From: an archaeon | GTDB lineage: Archaea; Thermoproteota; Nitrososphaeria; Nitrososphaerales; Nitrosopumilaceae | DNA: 9,417 nucleotides | Assembly: GCA_005240025.1 (NCBI GenBank) | Contig: SBBK01000053.1 | Span: 1-9,417 of the forward strand | Direction: 5' to 3' | Part shown: piece after piece, positions 1-6,259 of the stretch | How the letters are laid out: the number at the start of each line of letters is the position of its first letter | Position numbering within the stretch: the stretch's first letter is position 1 | The notes under the pieces: model-generated | Seen by the model: the letters and a program-made list of their open reading frames with translations, nothing else | What the model was told of the DNA's origin: nothing | The model's database searches: none | Position numbers and translations under genes: made by a program

Positions 1-606
1 ATTTGGGGCCTTTTTGCCAAGCACTCAAGGCAGGATATTTTGCCACTTGCAATAGGTGCAGAAAAAACGGTTTTTGAAAACGCGTCGGGGGCGGATTCCA
101 CAATTTGTGCATACGGCGGGATGATGGAATACAACAAAGACGGAAAAACAAGGAAAATAAGACCTGTGCCGAGATTTCAGCTGGTAGTTGCCAACTCGAA
201 CATTGTTCATTCTACTACTGAGGTTGTTTCAAAGGTCAGAAGTTTCAAAGAAAGCAGGCCGGAAACTTTTTTGCTGCTCTGCAGGCAGGAATCAGATCTT
301 ATAGATGATGCGTTTGAGGCACTTGAAAAAAACGATCTTGCCACACTGGGGCAAAAGATGTGCCAAAACCAGACATATTGGCATCAGATAGGCGTCTCAA
401 ACGCCACACTTGATTCCATGATCAAAGCAGCAGACGGTGTTTCTTATGGGGCCAAAATAACAGGTGCAGGAGACGGAGGGTGTATTATCGCATTGGTTGA
501 TGAGACAAACCGAGACAGGGCAATTGACGCCCTTTCAAATTATGAGTGCTTTGTGGCACAGATAGACATGATTGGTTTAAAACACGAAACAGATGACGGG
601 TCGTAA
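1..606 (+). CDS. mvk: Mevalonate kinase, C-terminal two thirds (5' end cut by window)
   Basis: Mevalonate kinase phosphorylates mevalonate to mevalonate 5-phosphate with ATP in the cytosol, the first committed step toward archaeal isoprenoid lipids. The frame is open from base 1, so about 110-120 N-terminal residues, including the GHMP-kinase glycine-rich ATP loop, lie outside. In the 201 visible residues ENASGADST (26-34) matches the region that holds the catalytic Asp of mevalonate kinases (Asp32 here) and is followed by a YGG turn. The segment NQTYWHQIGVSNATLDSMI is typical of the family, and KITGAGDGGCIIAL (about 152-165) is GHMP motif 3. The in-frame TTG at 40 lies inside conserved sequence and is not the start. 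Adjacency to ipk, idi and a prenyl synthase supports mevalonate kinase over other GHMP kinases such as galactokinase or homoserine kinase. Confidence 0.93.
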   Translation: MWGLFAKHSRQDILPLAIGAEKTVFENASGADSTICAYGGMMEYNKDGKTRKIRPVPRFQLVVANSNIVHSTTEVVSKVRSFKESRPETFLLLCRQESDLIDDAFEALEKNDLATLGQKMCQNQTYWHQIGVSNATLDSMIKAADGVSYGAKITGAGDGGCIIALVDETNRDRAIDALSNYECFVAQIDMIGLKHETDDGS

Positions 607-612
607 ACTCGA

Positions 613-623
613 TACTTTTTAAC
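613..623 (+). promoter_or_regulatory. Possible TATA box for the ipk-led operon
   Basis: The T-rich element TACTTTTTAAC is centred about 29 bases before the ipk ATG. That is the distance expected for an archaeal TATA box driving a leaderless or near-leaderless transcript. No purine-rich ribosome binding site precedes the ATG, which fits. The T tracts at 616-620 and 630-634 could instead, or also, end the mvk transcript. The call rests on position and composition only. Confidence 0.4.
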
Positions 624-646
624 TACCTGTTTTTCTGAAGTCAAAT

Positions 647-1390
647 ATGATCCTAATCAAGCTCGGCGGTTCCATAATCACAGACAAACAAAGGCCGCTT
701 ACTCCCAGAATTGCTGAAGTTGACAGGATAGCCAAGCAGCTGAAGAAGATTAAAGAGCCATTAATTATAGTGCACGGCGGTGGCTCCTTTGGACATTATT
801 GGTCCGTCAAGTTTGACATACATACAAAACCTTCAAGATACAACATACGTGGAGTATCAATAATCAAAAATTCGATGGTGCACCTAGACAAAATAATTCT
901 TGATTGTCTTTCTAAAAACGGGCTAAACCCATATTGTCTGCCCCCATCGGACTTTATGAGTGGGGAGAGACCAATTCCAGGCAAGATTGCCGAGATAAAA
1001 AAGATGGCCCAGTCGCATTTTGTTCCAGTGACGTACGGCGATGCACTCTGGTGTGGCAATAAAAAGTCATACATTTTGTCAGGAGACAGAATTATGAGCA
1101 TTCTTGCCAGGTCATTACGGCCAAGACTTTCAATTTTTGTGCTAAACGTTGATGGAGTATATTCTGATTTGAAGTCAAAAAAGGTTGTTCGCCATATGAG
1201 GGGTGACAGGATCCCCATCGAGATGATCCAGATGGATGTTACAGGTGGAATGGCACGCAAGGTACAGGAAGCTACAAGAATTTCAAAGATGGGGCTCAGG
1301 GTGTTTTTCGTAAACGGCAACAAACCACAGAGAATAGCAGACGCCGTCCAAAAAGCCAGATTCGATGGAACGGTATTCGGGGTCAGTTAG
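647..1390 (+). CDS. ipk: Isopentenyl phosphate kinase
   Basis: Converts isopentenyl phosphate to isopentenyl diphosphate with ATP, the last step of the archaeal modified mevalonate route. The 247 residues are typical of the amino acid kinase fold. Visible motifs are the N-terminal KLGGSIITDK phosphate-binding strand (5-14), HGGGSFGH (43-50) whose final His50 corresponds to the substrate-phosphate-binding His of characterised IPKs, YGDAL (130-134), LSGDRIMSIL (144-153), FVLNVDGVYS (164-173) and DVTGGMARKV (197-206). The HGGGSFGH motif separates IPK from acetylglutamate, glutamate and UMP kinases of the same superfamily. The ATG at 647 is chosen because the family begins within a few residues of KLGG and a TATA-like element lies about 29 bases upstream. 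Its TAG stop abuts the ATG of the isomerase gene. Confidence 0.94.
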   Translation: MILIKLGGSIITDKQRPLTPRIAEVDRIAKQLKKIKEPLIIVHGGGSFGHYWSVKFDIHTKPSRYNIRGVSIIKNSMVHLDKIILDCLSKNGLNPYCLPPSDFMSGERPIPGKIAEIKKMAQSHFVPVTYGDALWCGNKKSYILSGDRIMSILARSLRPRLSIFVLNVDGVYSDLKSKKVVRHMRGDRIPIEMIQMDVTGGMARKVQEATRISKMGLRVFFVNGNKPQRIADAVQKARFDGTVFGVS

Positions 1391-2023
1391 ATGACAGAAC
1401 TTTTGATTTTGGTTGATGAGAACGATAATCCGATAGGCTTTGAGGAAAAGGTCAAATGCCACCTTCCAAACGGCAAGCTGCACAGGGCATTTACTGTTTT
1501 GCTATTCAACGAGGAGGGAAGGCTTTTACTCACAAGACGCAGTCAAAACAAAATGCTTTGGCCGGGAGACTGGGATGGCACGGTGGCAAGCCACCCAAGA
1601 AAGTCCGAGACATATGTCTCGTCTGCTGAGCGAAGGCTTCCGGAGGAGATTGGCGCATCCTGCAACCTTGACTATCTATTCAAATTTGAGTACCATGTAC
1701 CATACAGGGATACAGGGTCTGAGAATGAGGTCTGTGGCACATTGATTGGGCACCTGCCAGAATCGTCTGAGCTGAAATTGGTAAAAGACGAGATAAGCGA
1801 GACAAAGTGGATAAGTAGTGACGAATTTTTCACAGACGTGCAAAAAAACCCCGGCTCGTATTGCCCATGGATGATAGTGGCACTGCATCTACTCGCAGAG
1901 TCGGACAAAAAAATGATTCAAAAACACAGGCCCATATTTGATTTGTGGGCCAGGCATCCAGGCAAGCTTGAAAAACCCCTGCAACACCACTTTCCTACAA
2001 ACAACTGGAGAATCATGAATTGA
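1391..2023 (+). CDS. idi: Type I (Nudix) isopentenyl-diphosphate isomerase lacking the usual catalytic Cys
   Basis: Predicted to interconvert IPP and DMAPP, giving the primer for prenyl chain growth. The 210 residues form a Nudix-fold type I IDI. By comparison with E. coli IDI from memory, the metal ligands His24, His31, His68, Glu111 and Glu113 (in SENEVCGTL) are present, as is the active-site Trp160 in CPWMIV. Glu85 or Glu86 matches the second metal-site glutamate. The catalytic Cys (E. coli Cys67, in the context VCGHP) is replaced: the motif here is GTVASHP, with Ala66 at that place and Ser67 next. I recall the same VASHP motif in haloarchaeal type I IDIs, so this looks like a lineage variant rather than damage. 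Context between ipk and the prenyl synthase strongly supports an isomerase role, but activity is not proven. It starts directly after the ipk stop and overlaps the next gene by 4 bases. Confidence 0.85.
   Translation: MTELLILVDENDNPIGFEEKVKCHLPNGKLHRAFTVLLFNEEGRLLLTRRSQNKMLWPGDWDGTVASHPRKSETYVSSAERRLPEEIGASCNLDYLFKFEYHVPYRDTGSENEVCGTLIGHLPESSELKLVKDEISETKWISSDEFFTDVQKNPGSYCPWMIVALHLLAESDKKMIQKHRPIFDLWARHPGKLEKPLQHHFPTNNWRIMN
2007..2010 (+). promoter_or_regulatory. Ribosome binding site deciding the TTG start of idsA
   Basis: GGAG lies 9 bases before a TTG at 2020. That TTG shares the sequence TTGA with the idi stop codon. There is no in-frame ATG before the conserved region, so this site supports the unusual start and suggests translational coupling to idi. 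Confidence 0.6.
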
Positions 2024-2997
2024 CGTCAACTTTACCAGAAAATGCCAAGCTTGTAAACAGGTATCTTGATGCCAAACTTGATGGAAGGCCGTCTGAGCTG
2101 TATTTGGCGTCTGCGCACCTCATAGTTCATGGTGGAAAACGCCTACGCCCGTACCTGGTTATAAAAAGCTGCCAAATGCTAGGTGGAACGGCAAGACAGG
2201 CGATGCCTGCGGCAGCTGCAATAGAGATGATTCACAACTTTACCCTGGTTCACGACGACATAATGGACAACGATGAGATGCGACATGGCGTGCCAACCGT
2301 ACACACAAAATTTGGTATCCCCCTTGCCATTTTGGCAGGCGACGTATTGTTTTCAAAGGCATTTGCAACCGTTTCGACAGATAATGTGCCTGACATCAAA
2401 ACATCTGCCAAGCTCGTATCAAGACTGGCCAGGGCCTGCGTCGATGTTTGTGAAGGCCAGGTCCTAGACATCGGGATGGCTGAAGGTAAAAAAATTCCGC
2501 GAAGAGCAGACTATATCACCATGATAGAAAAAAAGACATCTGCCCTCTTTGAGGTCTCTTGTGCAATGGGCGCAATTTGTGCAAAGGCAAAAGACAGCGA
2601 TGTTACAAACTTGGCGTCATTTGGAAAAAACCTCGGGGTTGCGTTTCAGATTACTGATGACTACATAGGTGTACTTGGCGATCCCAGTGTGACAAAAAAA
2701 CCGGTCGGAAATGATCTGCGTGAAGGAAAAAAGTCCTTGCCGATTTTACTTGCTATCCAAAAATCCGACCGGAATACAAAAAGAAAGATCCTCAGTGCTT
2801 TTGGGAACCAGACAGCCACAAAAAAAGAGATAGGCGAGGCAATACAGGCAATGCATTCACTCAAAATAGAAAAAGAGGTAAGAAGTTTGGCCCTCCAGTA
2901 TGCGCAAAAGGCAAAAAGAGCCCTTGATGTATATTCTGGAGGTGCAAAATCCGAGCTCCTGTCGTTACTGGATTTTGTTGTAAAGAGGAGCCTGTAA
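2020..2997 (+). CDS. idsA: Geranylgeranyl diphosphate synthase-type prenyl diphosphate synthase
   Basis: Condenses IPP with allylic diphosphates to make long prenyl diphosphates, most likely C20 GGPP for archaeal ether lipids. The 325 residues are family-typical. Visible are HGGKRLRP (37-44), the first aspartate-rich motif DDIMD (79-83) in LVHDDIMDNDEMRHG, LAGDVLFSKAF (105-115) and the second aspartate-rich motif DDYIGVLGD (213-221), followed by GNDLREGKKSLP. Phe74 sits five residues before the first aspartate-rich motif, as the length-limiting Phe does in the Sulfolobus GGPP synthase, which favours C20 over longer products. Farnesyl or bifunctional C15/C20 output cannot be excluded. The TTG start is supported by an upstream GGAG and the TTGA overlap with idi. 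Confidence 0.92.
   Translation: MTSTLPENAKLVNRYLDAKLDGRPSELYLASAHLIVHGGKRLRPYLVIKSCQMLGGTARQAMPAAAAIEMIHNFTLVHDDIMDNDEMRHGVPTVHTKFGIPLAILAGDVLFSKAFATVSTDNVPDIKTSAKLVSRLARACVDVCEGQVLDIGMAEGKKIPRRADYITMIEKKTSALFEVSCAMGAICAKAKDSDVTNLASFGKNLGVAFQITDDYIGVLGDPSVTKKPVGNDLREGKKSLPILLAIQKSDRNTKRKILSAFGNQTATKKEIGEAIQAMHSLKIEKEVRSLALQYAQKAKRALDVYSGGAKSELLSLLDFVVKRSL
2985..2990 (+). promoter_or_regulatory. Ribosome binding site for gltX (TTG start)
   Basis: GAGGAG, the strongest Shine-Dalgarno-like sequence seen in the window, lies inside the last codons of idsA and 9 bases before the TTG at 3000. It decides the start, because the nearby ATG at 3004 is out of frame. It implies translation from a polycistronic message. 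Confidence 0.65.
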
Positions 2998-2999
2998 GT

Positions 3000-4703
3000 T
3001 TGGATGAGATTACAACCAAAATAAGAAAAATTGCGCTCCAAAACGCAGTGGAGCATGGCGGAAAAACGCAGGACAAAATAGTGCTGGCAAAGATTCTGGC
3101 GTCTGAGCCCCAGTTCCGAAGCAGGGTAAAGGAGATAATGCCGCAAATTCTCCTGGTCGTAAGTTCTGTAAATGATCTTGGTTTGGAGCAGCAGAGAAAA
3201 ACAATCGAGTCCGAATTTCCCGGCCTGCTGGCAGAAAAACCAAAAAAGGAAGAACGCGAAGGCCTCCCACCGCTGGAAGGGGCACAACACGGCAGCGTGG
3301 TAACGAGGTTCCCCCCCGAGCCGAACGGGTATCCCCACATAGGACATGCAAAGGCCGCGATAATTGACGAAGAATATGCAAGAATGTATGATGGCAAACT
3401 TGTTCTCAGATTTGATGACACGAATCCAGAGGCCGAAAGACTGGAATATTATGCGGCAATAAAGGTCGGCCTTGACTGGCTTGGCATAAAATTTGACAGG
3501 GTAAAAAATACGTCTGATGACATCGAGCTGTTGTACAAAAAATCCGTTGAGCTTCTGGGCGGCAATTTTGCCTATGTCTGCACCTGCAAGCAGGAGACCA
3601 TCTCTGCAAACAGAAGGGAAATGCGACCGTGCAAGTGCAGTCTTGGCCAGGTGGAGCAAAACATGGAAAGATGGGAGAAAATGTTTTCAAAATACAAGCA
3701 GGGGGATGCAATAGTCAGGTTTCGGGGCGACATAAAATCCGAAAACACAGTAATGCGGGATCCCGTGATGCTTCGAATAATAGAAACAAAACATCCGTTA
3801 CTTGCCGACAAGTATCGAGTCTGGCCAAGCTACGATTTTGCGGTGGCAGTAGAAGACAGTATCGACGGGGTTACACATGCGTTTAGAACAAAAGAGTACG
3901 AGTTGAGAAATGAGCTGTATTATGCTATTTTGGATGCCTTGAAGATGAGAAAGCCCAGGGTTTTAGAGTTTTCAAGGCTCGGTTTTGAGGGAATGCCCGT
4001 CTCAAAGCGGGTATTGAGGCCGTTAATCGAAGAAGGCAAGGTCTCAGGATACGACGACCCAAGGCTTCCTACACTTGAGGCACTAAAAAGGCGCGGAATA
4101 AGGCCAGAGGCAATTCGCAAATTTGTCATGTCACTGGGATTCACAAAGGCAGACACCATGGCTCCCTTTGAAACGCTGGAATCCTTTAATCGAAAAATAG
4201 TTGATTCCGAGAGCATTCGGTTGAACATGATAAAAAATCCGGCAAACATCAAAGTTGTTGGCCTTCCGCAAACCATTACCGTGCCAAACCACCCAACAAA
4301 AGAGATGGGTTCCAGAACAATACAGCTTGATGAGGGGGTTTACCTGGAACAGGAGGATCTTCAAAACATCAAGGTGGGGGACAAGATCAGGCTAATGGGA
4401 CTTGGTAATGTCTCCATAACAGGACTTGGGCCGCAGGCAACTGCCCGGTATGCGGGTGACGAGATGACATCTGACATTCCAAAGATACACTGGGTCGTGC
4501 AAAAGACTGCACAAAAGATAAAGATCCTAGTTCCAAGCCAGCTTTTCTTTGGAGAGCAGTTCAATGAATCAAGTCTTGAGGAGTTGAACGTTTTTAGTGA
4601 GCCTTACTATTCTGAGCTAAAAGATGGGGTCGAGATCCAGTTTGTCAGGTTTGGTTATTGTAGGAAGGACTCCCTTCTGCAGGCGATTTACACACACAGG
4701 TGA
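3000..4703 (+). CDS. gltX: Glutamyl-tRNA synthetase, archaeal type
   Basis: Class Ib aminoacyl-tRNA synthetase that charges tRNA-Glu. In archaea lacking GlnRS it also charges tRNA-Gln, which GatDE then amidates. The 567 residues comprise an archaeal N-terminal helical extension (about 1-95), a Rossmann catalytic domain with the HIGH motif (PHIGHAKA, 112-119), a CxC...CxC cluster (Cys194, 196, 211, 213) likely to hold zinc, a KMSKS-like loop MPVSKR (332-337), YDDPRLPTL (351-359) and a C-terminal beta-barrel anticodon-binding region ending in FVRFGYCRKDS. The segment FPPEPNGYPHIGHAK together with RFDDTNP resembles GlnRS more than the usual GluRS RFAP and RIEDTDP. However, Arg296 stands where E. 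coli GlnRS has Cys229, and Val321 where it has Gln255, so glutamate is the likely substrate. It starts 2 bases after idsA. Confidence 0.93.
   Translation: MDEITTKIRKIALQNAVEHGGKTQDKIVLAKILASEPQFRSRVKEIMPQILLVVSSVNDLGLEQQRKTIESEFPGLLAEKPKKEEREGLPPLEGAQHGSVVTRFPPEPNGYPHIGHAKAAIIDEEYARMYDGKLVLRFDDTNPEAERLEYYAAIKVGLDWLGIKFDRVKNTSDDIELLYKKSVELLGGNFAYVCTCKQETISANRREMRPCKCSLGQVEQNMERWEKMFSKYKQGDAIVRFRGDIKSENTVMRDPVMLRIIETKHPLLADKYRVWPSYDFAVAVEDSIDGVTHAFRTKEYELRNELYYAILDALKMRKPRVLEFSRLGFEGMPVSKRVLRPLIEEGKVSGYDDPRLPTLEALKRRGIRPEAIRKFVMSLGFTKADTMAPFETLESFNRKIVDSESIRLNMIKNPANIKVVGLPQTITVPNHPTKEMGSRTIQLDEGVYLEQEDLQNIKVGDKIRLMGLGNVSITGLGPQATARYAGDEMTSDIPKIHWVVQKTAQKIKILVPSQLFFGEQFNESSLEELNVFSEPYYSELKDGVEIQFVRFGYCRKDSLLQAIYTHR
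4698..4703 (+). promoter_or_regulatory. Ribosome binding site for the FAH-family gene, overlapping the gltX stop
   Basis: AGGTGA matches the archaeal Shine-Dalgarno core and ends 6 bases before the ATG at 4710. Its last three bases are the TGA stop of gltX, so termination of gltX and initiation of the next gene use overlapping sequence. Confidence 0.5.
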
Positions 4704-4709
4704 AGGTAC

Positions 4710-5573
4710 ATGAAGATAGGCAGGTTTTTAGTTGGAAACAAGGAGACATATGGTTTTATAAAAAACAACAAAATCGCAACAAAAGAAGAGATAATGTCAA
4801 AGACAGGCATACCAATACCCATCAGCATCAAGGAGTTTCTTTTTGACGGCTGGTATGAGGAGGTAATGTCCCAAAAACCCAGCCTCGAATACAGCGTCAA
4901 TCTGTCTGATGTGAAGGTCTTGGCGCCCATTCCAAACCCCCCAAAGATAATCTGCCTTGCCTTCAACTATATGGACCACGCAAAAGAGCAAGAACTTGTA
5001 CCTCCCACGGAGCCCGTAATAGTGATTATTCCAAGAACCACACTCACAGGTACAGGTTCTGAGATCGTTTGCCCAAATTTTGTCAGGGAGCTTGACTATG
5101 AAATCGAGCTTGCCCTCATAATTGGCAAAAACTGCAAAGGCGTTGATGAAAAAGACGCAGCGGAGGCAATCTTTGGATACATGGTTTTCAACGACATCTC
5201 TGCAAGAGACATTCAGATGCAGGATAAGCAGTTTGGTCGCGCAAAGGGGTTTGATACATTTGCACCGTGTGGGCCATGGATTACGACCGCAGACGAGATA
5301 AGAGACCCGCAAAACCTCAGACTAGTCACAAAGATAAACGGCCAGCTCAGACAGGACTCGACGACGCACAACATGTTCATAAAAATTCCTTCTATTGTCT
5401 CAAAGCTGAGTCGCGTGATGACGCTGGAAAGAGGCGACATAATAGCAACAGGCACTCCGGCAGGAGTCGTACTAAATAATCCCGGCGTGGCATTTCTCAA
5501 AGACGGGGATAAGATCGAGATGGAGATCGAGGGCCTTGGAAAGCTGGAAAACACAGTGAGGAAGGTAGAATAA
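4710..5573 (+). CDS. Fumarylacetoacetate hydrolase (FAH) family protein
   Basis: Members of this family use a divalent metal to hydrolyse or decarboxylate 2-oxo or 1,3-dicarbonyl acids such as acylpyruvates and ring-cleavage products. The 287 residues show a variable N-terminal part (1-68) and the FAH catalytic domain. KIICLAFNYMDHAKE (79-93) contains the likely catalytic His90. LDYEIELALIIGK (128-140) gives metal ligands Glu131 and Glu133, and NDISARD (161-167) supplies Asp162. GRAKGFDTFAPCGPW (177-190) carries a conserved Lys179, and ATGTPAGV (246-253) is the substrate-binding turn. Overall it resembles 2-hydroxyhepta-2,4-diene-1,7-dioate isomerase and fumarylpyruvate hydrolase relatives, but substrate cannot be read from sequence. 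It starts 6 bases after gltX and is followed after 21 bases by a Rieske ferredoxin, so it is probably the end of the same operon. Confidence 0.85.
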   Translation: MKIGRFLVGNKETYGFIKNNKIATKEEIMSKTGIPIPISIKEFLFDGWYEEVMSQKPSLEYSVNLSDVKVLAPIPNPPKIICLAFNYMDHAKEQELVPPTEPVIVIIPRTTLTGTGSEIVCPNFVRELDYEIELALIIGKNCKGVDEKDAAEAIFGYMVFNDISARDIQMQDKQFGRAKGFDTFAPCGPWITTADEIRDPQNLRLVTKINGQLRQDSTTHNMFIKIPSIVSKLSRVMTLERGDIIATGTPAGVVLNNPGVAFLKDGDKIEMEIEGLGKLENTVRKVE

Positions 5574-5594
5574 TCAGAACAAATTGAGCCAGAT

Positions 5595-5903
5595 ATGGGC
5601 AGAATCGCAGTTGGCAGGACATCCGAAATTCCGGAGGGCAAAATGCAAAAGGCCACAGTTGACGGCAGAGACATCCTTGTTGCAAATGTTGACGGGAGTT
5701 TTTACGCATGTGATGATACCTGTACCCATTCCGGTGCAAGTCTATCAGAGGGAACCATCGATGGAACCACCATAACGTGTGGATGGCATGGAGCAAAGTT
5801 TGATTGTAAGAGCGGCAAGCTGGAAAAGTTCCCGGCAAAGATAAGGGACCTCAGATCCTACAAAATTACCGTAGAAGCAGGCACCATTTTTGTTGAAGTG
5901 TAA
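5595..5903 (+). CDS. Small soluble Rieske [2Fe-2S] ferredoxin
   Basis: An electron carrier of 102 residues consisting of little more than one Rieske domain. The cluster motif is complete: CTHSG (Cys43, His45) and CGWHG (Cys62, His65), 16 residues apart between His45 and Cys62, followed by AKFD and a CKSGK loop. There is no N-terminal membrane helix or signal peptide, so it is a cytosolic ferredoxin like those of ring-hydroxylating oxygenases or the NirD type, not a cytochrome bc Rieske protein. The absence of a further cysteine pair in the cluster loops fits the low-potential class. It is in the same reading frame as the upstream FAH gene, with the stop and seven codons between, and has no strong ribosome binding site. 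The partner reductase or oxygenase is not in the window. Confidence 0.88.
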   Translation: MGRIAVGRTSEIPEGKMQKATVDGRDILVANVDGSFYACDDTCTHSGASLSEGTIDGTTITCGWHGAKFDCKSGKLEKFPAKIRDLRSYKITVEAGTIFVEV

Positions 5904-5911
5904 ATTTTAAA
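5902..5911 (+). promoter_or_regulatory. TATA box for the UPF0147 gene
   Basis: AAATTTTAAA overlaps the stop of the Rieske gene and is centred about 31 bases before the ATG at 5939. This predicts a transcription start a few bases before the ATG and hence a very short leader. It marks a likely break between the long operon and the genes that follow. Confidence 0.5.
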
Positions 5912-5938
5912 GCAGGCACCCCAGTAAACGAATCAGGC

Positions 5939-6211
5939 ATGACTGACAAAAAAGCTCAAAATCAGAAATCATACGAGCAAGCGCTCCAGACACTAACGCA
6001 GGTTGCCGCAAATTACACCACGCCCAAGAACATCAAAAAATCCCTCACCGACCTTATTGCGAGCCTCAAAGGTGATTCGGAATCAATGTCGGTCCGTGCA
6101 GCCAATGCCATAAGTCAGCTAGATGACATCACACAGGACCCAAACCTGCCATCTTATGTCAGGGTGACCCTTTGGCAGGCAGTATCTACACTTGAAAACA
6201 TTAGAGAGTGA
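5939..6211 (+). CDS. UPF0147 family protein
   Basis: A 90-residue archaeal protein of unknown function. The sequence fits UPF0147: a short polar N-terminus (1-12), then predicted helices with the conserved pattern TTPKNIKKSLTDLI (27-40), SMSVRAANAISQLDDI (49-64) and QDPNLPSYVRVTLWQAVSTL (66-85). The conserved elements are a NIRR-like turn, RAA..AI and a DPN(L/M)P loop. There are no cysteines, no membrane segment and no catalytic motif, so it is probably an all-helical soluble protein. The ATG at 5939 fits the family start and the TATA box about 31 bases upstream. The family is widespread in archaea, and the neighbouring genes do not reveal a role. Confidence 0.85.
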   Translation: MTDKKAQNQKSYEQALQTLTQVAANYTTPKNIKKSLTDLIASLKGDSESMSVRAANAISQLDDITQDPNLPSYVRVTLWQAVSTLENIRE

Positions 6212-6230
6212 GCAAAAACACAGTCTAAGA

Positions 6231-6239
6231 ATTATAAAT
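6231..6239 (+). promoter_or_regulatory. TATA box for the methyltransferase gene
   Basis: ATTATAAAT is centred about 25 bases before the GTG at 6260, so transcription should begin at or next to the start codon. This is the best TATA match in the window and supports the GTG. The ATGs at 6250 and 6255 are out of frame, and the second meets TGA after one codon. Confidence 0.6.
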
Positions 6240-6259
6240 TTCTCGGGTTATGGTATGGT

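Noticed and set aside
40..606. TTG at 40 as the start of a complete 188-residue protein
   Set aside because: The frame is open to base 1, and residues before the TTG fit mevalonate kinase, so the gene is truncated by the window rather than starting here.
796..1323. Minus-strand open frame opposite ipk
   Set aside because: It lies wholly within the conserved ipk gene, and its translation is low-complexity and hydrophobic/serine-rich with no family resemblance.
3309..3315. Run of seven C's in gltX as a possible frameshift site
   Set aside because: The reading frame passes through it and encodes the conserved FPPEPNG motif, so there is no disruption.
2661..3659. Long open frame of about 330 codons on the minus strand opposite idsA and gltX
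   Set aside because: It spans the junction of two strongly conserved genes, its predicted protein is rich in Cys, Phe, Ser and Arg without any recognisable domain, and it has no start context. It is an antisense shadow.
4797..5312. Minus-strand open frame opposite the FAH-family gene
   Set aside because: The opposite frame encodes the full set of FAH catalytic residues; this one is a composition-driven shadow with many cysteines and no motif.
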